This document shows, one piece after another, positions 52,628 through 60,974 of a DNA stretch of 64,000 nt. The notes below the pieces were generated by a model that saw only the letters and a list, made by a program, of their open reading frames with translations, made no database searches and was not told the DNA's origin. Origin of the DNA: an uncultured Pseudomonadales bacterium. Lineage in GTDB: Bacteria; Pseudomonadota; Gammaproteobacteria; Pseudomonadales; Azotimanducaceae. Position numbers and translations under genes: made by a program. Location of the stretch: positions 3,110,522-3,174,521 of the forward strand of contig CATOTI010000002.1 of NCBI GenBank assembly GCA_951813295.1, given 5' to 3'. Position 1 is the stretch's first letter, and each line of letters opens with the position of its first letter.

Positions 52628-55600
52628 ATGATCAACAAAATTCTCATTGCCAATCGCGGCGAAATCGCGATCCGGATCGCGCGCTGTGCCGAGGATCTCG
52701 GCATGGCGAGCGTGGCGATCTACGCCGAAGACGATGCCGCGTCGCTGCACACCCGTGTTGCCGACGAAGCGGTGGCCCTCGAGGGAACGGGTGTTGCCGC
52801 GTATCTCGACATCGACGGTGTGATCGCGGCGGCCAAAGTGTCCGGGTGCGATGCGATCCACCCCGGGTATGGATTCTTAAGCGAGAACGGCGATTTTGCC
52901 GAGGCCGTCGGCACGGCGGGGTTGACGTTTGTCGGTCCGACGCCTGAAACGCTGCGTCGATTCGGGGACAAGTCGGCGGCTCGCGCGCTTGTTGTCGAAT
53001 GTGGCGTGCCCGTGTTGCCGGGCAGCAGCGAAGCCGCCGATCTGCCGGCCATTCGCGCGTTCTTCGAGGGGCTCGGCGAAGGCGGCGCGATCATGCTGAA
53101 GGCCGTCGCCGGAGGCGGCGGTCGCGGTATGCGTCCTGTGATCGATCTCGATGATCTCGACGAAGCGTTCGAGCGGGCGTCGTCCGAGGCGCTGCAGGCG
53201 TTCGGCTCGGGAGCGATCTACGTCGAGGAATTGCTCGCTCCAGCGCGCCATATCGAAGTCCAGATCGTCGGTGACGGCGCGGGAGGCGTGGTTCACCTCT
53301 TCGATCGGGAATGCAGTCTGCAACGCCAGCGGCAGAAACTGATCGAGGTTGCGCCCGCGTTCGGTGTCGATGATTCGCTTCGCGAAGCAATGTGGTCGAG
53401 TGCGGTTTCGCTCGCACGCGCGGTCGACTATCGCGGTGTCGGGACCTTCGAATTCCTCGTCGATGGTGACGGTGAGCGGTTCGTCTTCATGGAGGCGAAT
53501 GCGCGATTACAGGTCGAACACACGGTCACTGAAGAGATCACGGGCGTCGATCTCGTGGCGGCGCAGCTCGCGATTGCGAGCGGCCAGACCCTCGAAGACA
53601 TCGGCATCTCGGCGGACGTTCGATCGAAAGGCGTTGCGCTTCAGGCACGCGTCAACCTCGAAACGATGGCCGACGACGGGTCGTCGCGGCCGAGCGGCGG
53701 CGTGCTGACCGCCTACGATCCGCCTTCGGGTCCCGGTATTCGGGTCGACGGATTCGGCTACGCGGGTTACGCGACGAGCATCTACTACGACTCGCTGCTC
53801 GCGAAAGTAATCGTCAGCGCGAACGATGTACCCGCGGCGGCACGTAAGGCCCGTCGGGCGCTCGGCGAGTTCAAGATCGAAGGGGCGCGGAGCAACCGAG
53901 AGTTCCTGCAGGCGCTACTGCGCCATGTGCCGTGGAGCGAGATCCATACGCGCTACGTCGAGGAGAACATCGCCGATATCCTCGACCTCGACGAGGAGCG
54001 CGTTCGGTTCTTCTCTCCCGAACGAGACGTGCGTCGGGCGGGATCACGCGTCGATCCCGACGATCCGTTGGCGGTGCTAGGCCTCAAGGGCGAGGGTGGC
54101 GCGCCGGGTCCCGTCACGCCGACGCCAGTGGTACCCGTTGTTCAGGGGCCGCCCGGAACCGTCGCCGTCGAGGCGCCGATTCAGGGCATGGTGATCGGGC
54201 TCTCGGTCGCGGTCGGTGACGTCATCCAGCGGCGCCAGCCCGTTGGGGTGCTCGAAGCGCTCAAGATGGAGCACATCATCACGTCCGAGGTTGCGGGCGT
54301 GGTCCGAGAGATTGCGCTCGAGATCGGCGACACCATTTTCGAGGCGACGCCGATCGTCTTCGTCGAGCCGCAGCACGTCGAAGGCGAGTTCGAAACCGAT
54401 GACGAGATCGATCTCGACGAGATTCGTCCTGACGTCGCCGAAATCCTGCATTTCAAACAGCTGACGACGGATGAAGCCCGCGACGAGGCGACGGCCAAGC
54501 GTCACAACGCGGGCAAGCGAACCGCGCGCGAGAACATTCTCGACCTCTGCGACGACGGATCGTTTTTCGAGTACGGCCCGTTGACCACGGCAACCCGTTA
54601 CCGCGACGACACGAAGGAGCAGCTCGAAGAACGAATCATCAAGACGGCTGCCGATGCCATGGTGATGGGTGTTGGGCGCGTGAACGGCGACCTCGTCGGC
54701 GAGGACAACGCGCGCTGCATCGCGATGTCCTACGACTACACGGTTCTCGCGGGTACCCAGGGCGGCAAGAACCACCAGAAGCAGGATCGAATGTTCGGCG
54801 TGGCGCAGAAAGCGCGGCTTCCGGTCGTGCTCTATACCGAAGGCGGTGGCGGCCGGACGCACGGCGGCCCACGCTCGGGCGGCAATCGCTCGGCGGGATC
54901 GGTGGGCGGTCTGAGCACCCGGACCTGGCGCGAACTCGGCAAGTTGTCGGGCCTGGTGCCGCTCGTCGGCGTGAGCTCGGGCTACTGTTTCGCTGGGAAC
55001 GTGGTCTTACTCGGCGCTTGTGACGTGATCATCGCGACGAAGGATTCGAGCCTCGGCATCGGTGGCCCGGCCGTGATCGAAGGCGGCGGGCTCGGTGCCT
55101 ACGCACCGAGCGAGGTAGGTCCGGTCAGCATTCAGGAACCGAACGGGGTGATCGACATCCTCGTCGAGGACGAGGAGGCGGCTACCGCGGCCGCCCGCCA
55201 CTACCTGTCGTTCTTCCAGGGCCGGGTGAAGGCCTGGCGTGAGCACGACCAACGCATCCTGCGCCACATCGTGCCCGAGAACCGCCGCTCGGTTTACAGC
55301 GTCCGAACCGTCATCGAGACGATTGGCGACGTCGGCTCGATGCTGGAACTCCGGCCCCGGTTCGGCCTGTCGATGGTGACAGCGTTCATTCGCATCGAAG
55401 GCCGGCCGGTCGGCGTCATCGCCAACAACTCGAACTCACCGACCGGCGGGGCGATCGATTCCGAAGGGGCCGACAAGGCGTCCCGGTTCATGCAGCTCTG
55501 CGATGCCTTCGACATCCCGATCCTCTCGCTCGTCGACTGTCCGGGGAACATGGTCGGTCCGGAGGCGGAGAAAACGGCGTTGATTCGCCACTGCGGCCGG

Positions 55601-56011
55601 ATGTACGTCGCCGGCGCGAACATCACCGTGCCGTATTTCACGGTCGTACTGCGTAAGTCCTACGGCCTCGGTGCGCTCGCGATGTCGACCGGCAGCTTCG
55701 ACGAGACGTTCTTCTCGATTTCCTGGCCCACGGGTGAGTTCGCGGGGATGGGGCTCGAGGGTTCCATCAAACTCGGCCGCCGGGCAGAACTGGCCGCGAT
55801 CGAGAACATTCAGGAGCGCAAGGCGCGGTACGACAAATACGTCGACGAGGCCTATGCGTGGGCCCGTGCGTTGAACGCGGGCACCGTCAACGAGGTCGAT
55901 GACGTGATCGATCCGGTCGACACCCGCCGGTGGCTCGTGATGGGGCTCAATTCCGCGCCACCCGTGATCCCCCGCGACGGCAAGAAGCTACCGTGGGTGG
56001 ATACCTGGTAG
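52628..56011 (+). CDS. Single-chain biotin-dependent acyl-CoA carboxylase
   Basis: A 1127-residue enzyme with all parts in one chain. Residues 1-450 are biotin carboxylase (ILIANRGEIAIRIAR, ATP-grasp glycine loop AGGGGRGMRPV, FMEANARLQVEHTVTE). About 505-575 is the biotin carrier, with EALKMEH (Lys546). From about 600 it is carboxyltransferase (NRSAGSVGG and SSLGIGGPAVIEGGG). It resembles the long-chain acyl-CoA carboxylase (LCC) class that works as homohexamers and accepts several acyl-CoAs. The exact substrate (propionyl, acetyl or longer) cannot be read. Leader contains two hairpins. Confidence 0.93.
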   Translation: MINKILIANRGEIAIRIARCAEDLGMASVAIYAEDDAASLHTRVADEAVALEGTGVAAYLDIDGVIAAAKVSGCDAIHPGYGFLSENGDFAEAVGTAGLTFVGPTPETLRRFGDKSAARALVVECGVPVLPGSSEAADLPAIRAFFEGLGEGGAIMLKAVAGGGGRGMRPVIDLDDLDEAFERASSEALQAFGSGAIYVEELLAPARHIEVQIVGDGAGGVVHLFDRECSLQRQRQKLIEVAPAFGVDDSLREAMWSSAVSLARAVDYRGVGTFEFLVDGDGERFVFMEANARLQVEHTVTEEITGVDLVAAQLAIASGQTLEDIGISADVRSKGVALQARVNLETMADDGSSRPSGGVLTAYDPPSGPGIRVDGFGYAGYATSIYYDSLLAKVIVSANDVPAAARKARRALGEFKIEGARSNREFLQALLRHVPWSEIHTRYVEENIADILDLDEERVRFFSPERDVRRAGSRVDPDDPLAVLGLKGEGGAPGPVTPTPVVPVVQGPPGTVAVEAPIQGMVIGLSVAVGDVIQRRQPVGVLEALKMEHIITSEVAGVVREIALEIGDTIFEATPIVFVEPQHVEGEFETDDEIDLDEIRPDVAEILHFKQLTTDEARDEATAKRHNAGKRTARENILDLCDDGSFFEYGPLTTATRYRDDTKEQLEERIIKTAADAMVMGVGRVNGDLVGEDNARCIAMSYDYTVLAGTQGGKNHQKQDRMFGVAQKARLPVVLYTEGGGGRTHGGPRSGGNRSAGSVGGLSTRTWRELGKLSGLVPLVGVSSGYCFAGNVVLLGACDVIIATKDSSLGIGGPAVIEGGGLGAYAPSEVGPVSIQEPNGVIDILVEDEEAATAAARHYLSFFQGRVKAWREHDQRILRHIVPENRRSVYSVRTVIETIGDVGSMLELRPRFGLSMVTAFIRIEGRPVGVIANNSNSPTGGAIDSEGADKASRFMQLCDAFDIPILSLVDCPGNMVGPEAEKTALIRHCGRMYVAGANITVPYFTVVLRKSYGLGALAMSTGSFDETFFSISWPTGEFAGMGLEGSIKLGRRAELAAIENIQERKARYDKYVDEAYAWARALNAGTVNEVDDVIDPVDTRRWLVMGLNSAPPVIPRDGKKLPWVDTW

Positions 56012-56016
56012 TGGCC

Positions 56017-56973
56017 TCAGGCTTTGTGAACGCGTTCGAGCGGGTGTAACGAACCGCCTTCGCCGATGATGTAGCGCGGAAACACGACGTCCGAGTTACC
56101 GAGTGGCGTCGCGTTTTCGGCTTCGACGTGCGTCCCGTTGACGCCGCCGAGGGTGCCGTACGTGCGCAACCCCAGCCGGGCTTTGAGCTTCGGGCTCGCG
56201 CTGTCGAGTACTTCCTGTAGACACGAAACGCCCCAGTTCTCCTGCTGGCGCATCCACGGCAGGCAGAAGAAGGTCGTGATGCTGCGTCGCGGTTGGCCGT
56301 TCTGATTGACGCCGAGGCCGTGCCAGATGCGCCCGTCCCACGCAAAGACACTGCCGGCCGGGACACGGACCTGCGCCGCCATGCCCCGTGGCGGCGCCTT
56401 CACCTGGTATTCGGGCTTCCAGCGATGGCTGCCGGGCACGACCCAAGTGCTGCCGTTGTCCGGCTCGAAATCGTCGAGTACCCAGAAGAGATTACAAGCG
56501 GCCGGGAAGTTGACGGTCGCAGGCACGTAGCCCTGGTCGCGATGGAGCGGCTGCGGCTCCGTCGTCGGGGCGTGGAACATGCCGCCGGTGATGCTCGAGA
56601 TGAGGAAGTTCGTGCCGAGCATGAAGCCGGCGAGTTCGTCCGTCTCGATCCGCTCGACGAGATCGAGAAAGACCTTGCCCTTGTTGACCATGTTGGAAAC
56701 GAGCTGCTTGTCGGCGCGTGCCGAGGGCGGTGCGAGCGGTCCGAGACTGCGTTCCGCTTCGGCCTGTTGGTCGAGCGCCGCTGTGAGCTCGTCGCGTTCA
56801 TTCGCCGAGAGCACCCCGGGCAGGTAACAGAGGCCGTATTCGGCCAGGTGCTCTTTCGCCTCGATGAGATCTCGCGCGGCCGGTGGTAGGGGCAGGGCGT
56901 CGGGCGGGTCGAGCACGGGTGCCGCTTGATAGCCGGTCTGTCGGTGCTCGGCGGGTTCGGGGCGTAGCGGCAT
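56017..56973 (-). CDS. Phytanoyl-CoA dioxygenase family protein
   Basis: A 318-residue Fe(II)/2-oxoglutarate dioxygenase with intact ligands LHRDQGYVP and IWHGLGVN, then Arg in QPRRSITTFF. STWVVPGSHRWKPEYQVKAP is the usual core. ATG 56973 has GAGGGAG upstream; ATG 56985 is four codons earlier. Its end is five bases from the carboxylase stop. It is divergent from the aldo/keto reductase gene. Confidence 0.9.
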   Translation of the reverse strand: MPLRPEPAEHRQTGYQAAPVLDPPDALPLPPAARDLIEAKEHLAEYGLCYLPGVLSANERDELTAALDQQAEAERSLGPLAPPSARADKQLVSNMVNKGKVFLDLVERIETDELAGFMLGTNFLISSITGGMFHAPTTEPQPLHRDQGYVPATVNFPAACNLFWVLDDFEPDNGSTWVVPGSHRWKPEYQVKAPPRGMAAQVRVPAGSVFAWDGRIWHGLGVNQNGQPRRSITTFFCLPWMRQQENWGVSCLQEVLDSASPKLKARLGLRTYGTLGGVNGTHVEAENATPLGNSDVVFPRYIIGEGGSLHPLERVHKA

Positions 56974-57076
56974 GGTCTCCCTCATCGATTCCTGATCGCT
57001 GTGACGTCGATCATAAGCGAGGGATCTCAAAACGTGGCTAAACTCGACGCATCGACTCAGACGGTAGGGGAGCCCC

Positions 57077-58078
57077 ATGGAAGAAAGGCAGTTCGGTAAC
57101 ACGGACCTCAGAGCATCGGCCGTCGGCTTCGGAACCTGGGAGATGGGCACGACCCAGTACGGGGAGATCGACATCGCCGAAGCGGTCCGCGCCGTCGAGA
57201 TGGCCGTCGACCACGGGATCACCCTCTTCGACACCGCCGAGGTCTACGGTCCCAACACGTCCGAGGAACTTCTCGCGCGGGGTCTCGGTGATCATCGCCA
57301 AGACATCGTCCTCGTGACCAAGGTCGGCTTCACCTACCACGAAGGCAAGAGCGGCAACGGCGCGGTGTCGGGCCGCGACGCCGGACGTGACAACGTCATC
57401 CTGCACACCGAAGGCTGTCTCGAGCGTCTCAACACCGACTATCTCGATCTGCTGCTGATCCACTGGCCCGATCACAAGACGCCGCACGACGAGACGATCG
57501 CGGCACTCGAGGATCTGGTCGCCGCGGGCAAGATTCGCCACTACGGCGTATCGAACTACAACGTCGAGATGATGCAGGCATGCGAAGCCGCCGGACATCT
57601 GACGGCAAATCAGGTCGGCTACCACCTCTTCGACCGGCGCGCCGAGGCCGAGGTGCTGCCGTTCTGCGGACAAAACGGGATCGGCTACATGGCCTACGGC
57701 AGTCTCGGATTCGGCCTCCTGACGGGCGCGTTCACGCCCGAGACGACCTTCGTCGACTGGGATTGGCGTAGCTCCGGCAAGGCGTTCGGCTTGCCGCTTT
57801 TTGAAGGCGAACACTTCCAGAAGGAGCTTCGCGTAGTCGAGCGATTGAAGGAATTTGCGGGCGATCATGGCCACTCGGTCGCGCAACTCGCTATCGCCTG
57901 GGTGCTTGGGTCTCCGGCCGTGACCGTCGGGCTCGTCGGTATGCGTAACGAAAGGGAACTGACCGAGAATATCGCCGCGGCCGATTGGCGCTTATCCGAC
58001 GCCGATCGCTCGACGATCGACGGCTTCTTCGAAGCCGAGGGCGTGCCGACGTATGTCGATGCGCAACAAGCGACCTGA
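57077..58078 (+). CDS. Aldo/keto reductase
   Basis: A 333-residue (alpha/beta)8 NADPH-dependent oxidoreductase. Catalytic residues: Asp in LFDTAEVYG with Tyr, Lys in LVTKVGF and His in LIHWPDHKTP; NADPH loop GSPAVTVGLVGMRNERELTEN near the end, like other members (GARRPEQL type). The substrate carbonyl is unknown. It is 46 bases ahead of the SDR gene and probably cotranscribed. Confidence 0.92.
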   Translation: MEERQFGNTDLRASAVGFGTWEMGTTQYGEIDIAEAVRAVEMAVDHGITLFDTAEVYGPNTSEELLARGLGDHRQDIVLVTKVGFTYHEGKSGNGAVSGRDAGRDNVILHTEGCLERLNTDYLDLLLIHWPDHKTPHDETIAALEDLVAAGKIRHYGVSNYNVEMMQACEAAGHLTANQVGYHLFDRRAEAEVLPFCGQNGIGYMAYGSLGFGLLTGAFTPETTFVDWDWRSSGKAFGLPLFEGEHFQKELRVVERLKEFAGDHGHSVAQLAIAWVLGSPAVTVGLVGMRNERELTENIAAADWRLSDADRSTIDGFFEAEGVPTYVDAQQAT

Positions 58079-58124
58079 GTCGCTCGCGCGGCGACCGTTT
58101 CACTGAAAAAGAAGGGAGGAATAG

Positions 58125-58889
58125 ATGGGAAAACTGGAAGGACGGACGGCACTCGTGACCGGTGGTAGTCGTGGCATCGGCCGCGCGATCGCGTTGCGAT
58201 TCGCCGAAGAAGGCGCGGACGTCGCGATCAACTACACGAGTAACGAAACCGCCGCGCTCGAGACGAAGCAAGCCGTCGAGGCCATGGGACGACGAGCCGC
58301 GATTTATCAGGCCGATGTCGGGGACGAAGCGGCCGTGACCGCGATGTGCGATCAGGCGGTCGCGGATTTCGGGCAGATCGATGCACTCATCAACAACGCT
58401 GGACTCGGTTCCGCCGCTATCAATCGACCACATATTGCCGATGCGACCAATGACCAGTGGAATCGCCTGCTGAACGTCAACGTCTGGGGCCCGATCTTCC
58501 TCTGCCGCAGCCTTGTCCCGCACCTGCGCCAAGCCGACCGCAGCGACGTGATCATGATCTCGTCGATCGCCGCGCAAGCACTCAACCCGGGCTTCGGCGT
58601 CTATTCCGTGAGCAAAGCCGCGCTCGAAGCGATGGCCCACACGCTCGCGCGCGAAGAAAAAGCGCACGGCATGCGCGTCAACATGATCGCCCCGGGCCTC
58701 GTCGATACGGACATGGGCCGACGCATCGTCGAAGCGACCGGTGGGCCATCGGACCTCGACGAAGTCGCCAAGCGTTCACCGTTCGGCTTCGTCTGCACGG
58801 CGGAGGATATCGCCGCGACCGTCGCGCACCTCTGCTCGGACGACGGGCGTTACATCACGAATCAGCGGATTACGATTTCGGGAGATTAA
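58125..58889 (+). CDS. Short-chain dehydrogenase/reductase (classical SDR)
   Basis: A 254-residue NAD(P)-dependent oxidoreductase with TGGSRGIGRAI, INNAGLG, Ser in MISSIAAQ and catalytic YSVSKAALEA (Tyr and Lys present). It ends with ICTAEDIAATVAHL-like text and RITISGD. Classical SDRs reduce or oxidise alcohols, including 3-oxoacyl derivatives. AAGGGAGGAAT precedes the ATG. Partner of the aldo/keto reductase gene. Confidence 0.92.
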   Translation: MGKLEGRTALVTGGSRGIGRAIALRFAEEGADVAINYTSNETAALETKQAVEAMGRRAAIYQADVGDEAAVTAMCDQAVADFGQIDALINNAGLGSAAINRPHIADATNDQWNRLLNVNVWGPIFLCRSLVPHLRQADRSDVIMISSIAAQALNPGFGVYSVSKAALEAMAHTLAREEKAHGMRVNMIAPGLVDTDMGRRIVEATGGPSDLDEVAKRSPFGFVCTAEDIAATVAHLCSDDGRYITNQRITISGD

Positions 58890-58901
58890 TTGTTCTTTCT
58901 T

Positions 58902-58930
58902 CTAGGGGGGATGCTCCGCATCCCCCCTAG
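58902..58930. repeat. Perfect 13-bp inverted repeat
   Basis: CTAGGGGGGATGC (58902-58914), loop TCC, then GCATCCCCCCTAG (58918-58930). The stem is exact and GC-rich. A C-rich run follows instead of T residues, so it is not a standard intrinsic terminator, though it may still act as an RNA end-protecting or pausing structure. Confidence 0.75.
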
Positions 58931-59187
58931 GACCCCCCTGGCGTCGCGGCTCGCGCCACGCCGGCTCGAGGTCATCGATTTCGCTGATTGGGGTTTGCCG
59001 GCTTTAGAACTAATTTGCCCTTAGATAGACCGTAGCGAACCGATCAGCCTGCGAATCCTTTCCAGGACATCGAGCGAACGCAGGATCCTGCAAACGCGTC
59101 CCAGCCATCCTGCGAATCGTGCTCAATATCGAGCGCGCCTTCCGGCGAACACGCCAACCACCGGGCCCCGGCGCGCGACGCGCCAGG

Positions 59188-59212
59188 GCGGAATCACCTG
59201 CGGTGATTCCGC
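59188..59212. repeat. Perfect 11-bp inverted repeat
   Basis: GCGGAATCACC (59188-59198), loop TGC, GGTGATTCCGC (59202-59212). It abuts a second hairpin (GCGCCGCG 59211-59218 with CGCGGCGC 59228-59235). No T-run lies after either arm. Confidence 0.7.
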
Positions 59213-59277
59213 GCCGCGACTTAAGCGCGCGGCGCGACTCCACCATCCGCCAACTCCGACTCAGCGCCGATCCGGCG

Positions 59278-59296
59278 GGGGCAAAGCCCCCGCAAG
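59278..59296. terminator. Candidate terminator-like hairpin between convergent genes
   Basis: GCGGGGGC and GCCCCCGC form an eight-base-pair stem around AAA. On the plus strand AAGAAAAAAG follows; on the minus strand a T-rich run (CTTTTTTC) sits before the stem rather than after it. The polarity is not that of a normal Rho-independent stop for either neighbour, so the call is weak. Confidence 0.35.
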
Positions 59297-59315
59297 AAAA
59301 AAGCCCCCTCTCCTC

Positions 59316-60134
59316 CTAATGCTCCATCACCGCACCGCCGTCCTGGTTGATCGACTGACCATGGATCCAGGACGCGGGTTCGGTGCAGAGATAGGCGATG
59401 AAATCGCCGACTTCGTCGTCCGATCCCCAGCGACCGACCGGATCGCCCGGGCGGTTGCGTTCGGGACGGTTGTCGGGGCTGACGTCGTCCATTCGTGACG
59501 TCGCGACGGCGCCGGGACACACACAGTTCACGTTGACGCCGCGGGGACCGAATTCGCGTGCCATCGACTGCGTCATGCCGATCATCGCGAAGTTGGCCGC
59601 GTTGTAAGCGAGTGTCTGCGCGCTTCCCCGTTTGCCCGCGATCGAGGCGATGTTGACGATCTTGCCGCCTTCGTCCTGCTCGTAAATCTGGCGAAGGAAC
59701 GCCTGTGTGCAGAGGAACGTGCCGCGCACTTTGACATCGACCACGCGCTGAAAGAGACCCGGCTCCAAGCTCTCGACTGCGGTTCGATCCTCACCGCGAG
59801 CAATCGCGGCGTTGTTGATCAGGATGTCGATCCGCCCGAACTCCGCCACGACCTGATCGATCGCGGCTTGTGATTGCGCCTCATCCGCGACATCGAATCG
59901 GAGCGCGAGTCCGCGGCTACCCTCTGCCTGGATCTGTTCGACGACGCTGTCGACATCGTGCCAGCCGACGGCTTTTTCGTCGTCCGGAAAGGTCGCGGGA
60001 TCACGCCCCGTGCCGCTCACCGCGACATCGGCGCCGAGCCGCGCGAGCGCCACGGCCGCCGCCCGGCCGATTCCTCGCAACCGACCGGCGCCGGTGACGA
60101 GTGCAACTTTTCCAGCGAGTTCTTTGTCAGCCAT
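59316..60134 (-). CDS. SDR family protein with catalytic Lys replaced by Asn
   Basis: A 272-residue SDR. The nucleotide loop is longer than usual (TGAGRLRGIGRA) and NNAAIAR, and Ser in IVNIASIAG, are normal, but the YxxxK motif reads YNAANFAMIG: Tyr177 with Asn181 (codon AAC, plus-strand 59592-59594) where Lys should be. Enzyme activity is doubtful or altered. ATG 60134 is adjacent to a start typical of the family (ADKELAGKVALVTG). Divergent from the ArsR gene. Confidence 0.88.
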   Translation of the reverse strand: MADKELAGKVALVTGAGRLRGIGRAAAVALARLGADVAVSGTGRDPATFPDDEKAVGWHDVDSVVEQIQAEGSRGLALRFDVADEAQSQAAIDQVVAEFGRIDILINNAAIARGEDRTAVESLEPGLFQRVVDVKVRGTFLCTQAFLRQIYEQDEGGKIVNIASIAGKRGSAQTLAYNAANFAMIGMTQSMAREFGPRGVNVNCVCPGAVATSRMDDVSPDNRPERNRPGDPVGRWGSDDEVGDFIAYLCTEPASWIHGQSINQDGGAVMEH

Positions 60135-60220
60135 GGGGCGTGTCCTGTTGAAAGCAGCGGGGGAGGATATCGGATGGTGGGGTTTGCGGGGATCAGCCCT
60201 TCCCAGAGCGCGCGCATTCC

Positions 60221-60243
60221 GATATATATCGACTATGAGATAT
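60221..60243. promoter_or_regulatory. Palindromic AT-rich operator candidate upstream of the ArsR gene
   Basis: GATATATATC (60221-60230) is a perfect ten-base palindrome, and ATATC (60226-60230) with GATAT (60239-60243) forms a second inverted repeat around eight bases. The ArsR start is nine bases after. ArsR proteins commonly bind such repeats over their own promoter. This is predicted from sequence only. Confidence 0.5.
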
Positions 60244-60251
60244 TTAAAGAC

Positions 60252-60569
60252 ATGACGGCGAATCCTTTCCATGTCGTCGCCGAGCCCAGCCGGCGCAAGA
60301 TCCTCGACGTACTCCTCGAGGGTGCGCAGCCCGTGAATACGGTCGTCGAGCGGGTCGGAATGAGCCAGCCGGTGGTATCGAAGCATCTGCGCATCTTGAA
60401 GGATGCGGGCATGGTGTCAGTCGAACCGCGTGGCCAGCAGCGGCTTTACAGTCTCGAGGTCGAGCCGTTGGTCGAGGTGCTCGAGTGGTTGCGGCCGTAT
60501 CGCGAGTATTGGTCGGCGCGTCTCGATGCGCTCGAGGCGCATCTCGACGAGTTGTATCCGGAGGATTAG
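60252..60569 (+). CDS. ArsR/SmtB-family helix-turn-helix regulator
   Basis: A 105-residue winged-helix repressor: EPSRRKILDVLLEGAQPVNT, then VGMSQPVVSKHLRILKDAGM, which is the recognition helix. There are no Cys residues, so it is not a metal-Cys sensor of the classical kind. It is divergent from an SDR gene; it may control that gene, the following same-region genes or itself through the palindrome upstream. ATG 60252 is the natural start; a longer start would enter a non-homologous stretch. Confidence 0.88.
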   Translation: MTANPFHVVAEPSRRKILDVLLEGAQPVNTVVERVGMSQPVVSKHLRILKDAGMVSVEPRGQQRLYSLEVEPLVEVLEWLRPYREYWSARLDALEAHLDELYPED

Positions 60570-60577
60570 ATGTTGAG

Positions 60578-60973
60578 CTACGGGTCGATCGTCCGTAGCT
60601 TGTCGAGAAAGCCCGTTTCCGCGCTCACCCACCACTGATTGCCCTCGGGATCACGCGCCGTGAAGCTGTAGGCGACCTGGGTTTCGGTGAGTTCGAGAAG
60701 CAAGTCGGCGCCTGCCGCCTGGGCGCGCGCGAAGGTCTCCTCGACCATCGCGCGATCATCGACCCGCAGCGCGATCTGCGCGTGGCCGACGACCTCCCCA
60801 GGTTTAGTGCGATTGATCGACACGCGTCCACCCGGCCAGATCACTTCGGCGTGTTCGACCTTGGATCCTTCGGCGTGGCGCCACGACTCCCGCAGACCGA
60901 GGGTCTCGACGAGCCAGTCGGCGAGTCCGCCGACATCTTCCGACGGAATGAGTGGATAAACTTCGGAGAGCAA
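60578..60973 (-). CDS. VOC family protein
   Basis: A 131-residue glyoxalase-fold protein. Segments: ADWLVETLGLRESWRH, HAEVIWPGGRVSINR, VGHAQIALRVDD and the late SFTARDPEGNQWWVS, which holds the usual C-terminal metal-side strand. TTG 60973 lies two bases after the crotonase stop, so coupling is probable; its Shine-Dalgarno is poor. Substrate unknown. Confidence 0.78.
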   Translation of the reverse strand: MLSEVYPLIPSEDVGGLADWLVETLGLRESWRHAEGSKVEHAEVIWPGGRVSINRTKPGEVVGHAQIALRVDDRAMVEETFARAQAAGADLLLELTETQVAYSFTARDPEGNQWWVSAETGFLDKLRTIDP

Positions 60974-60974
60974 C

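Larger units (their letters stand above)
58890..59315. other. 426-base intergenic region, hairpin-rich, no gene seen
   Basis: No coding frame has gene-like character. It contains four strong inverted repeats (58902-58930, 59188-59212, 59211-59235 and 59278-59296) and an imperfect direct repeat: CCTGCGAATC at 59048-59057 and 59109-59118, each followed after about 11 bases by ATCGAGCG. It lies between convergent SDR genes and could be a transcription-stop and repeat zone. I see no promoter or tRNA. Confidence 0.7.

Noticed and set aside
58902..58930. Rho-independent terminator
   Set aside because: The stem is strong but no T-run follows in either direction.
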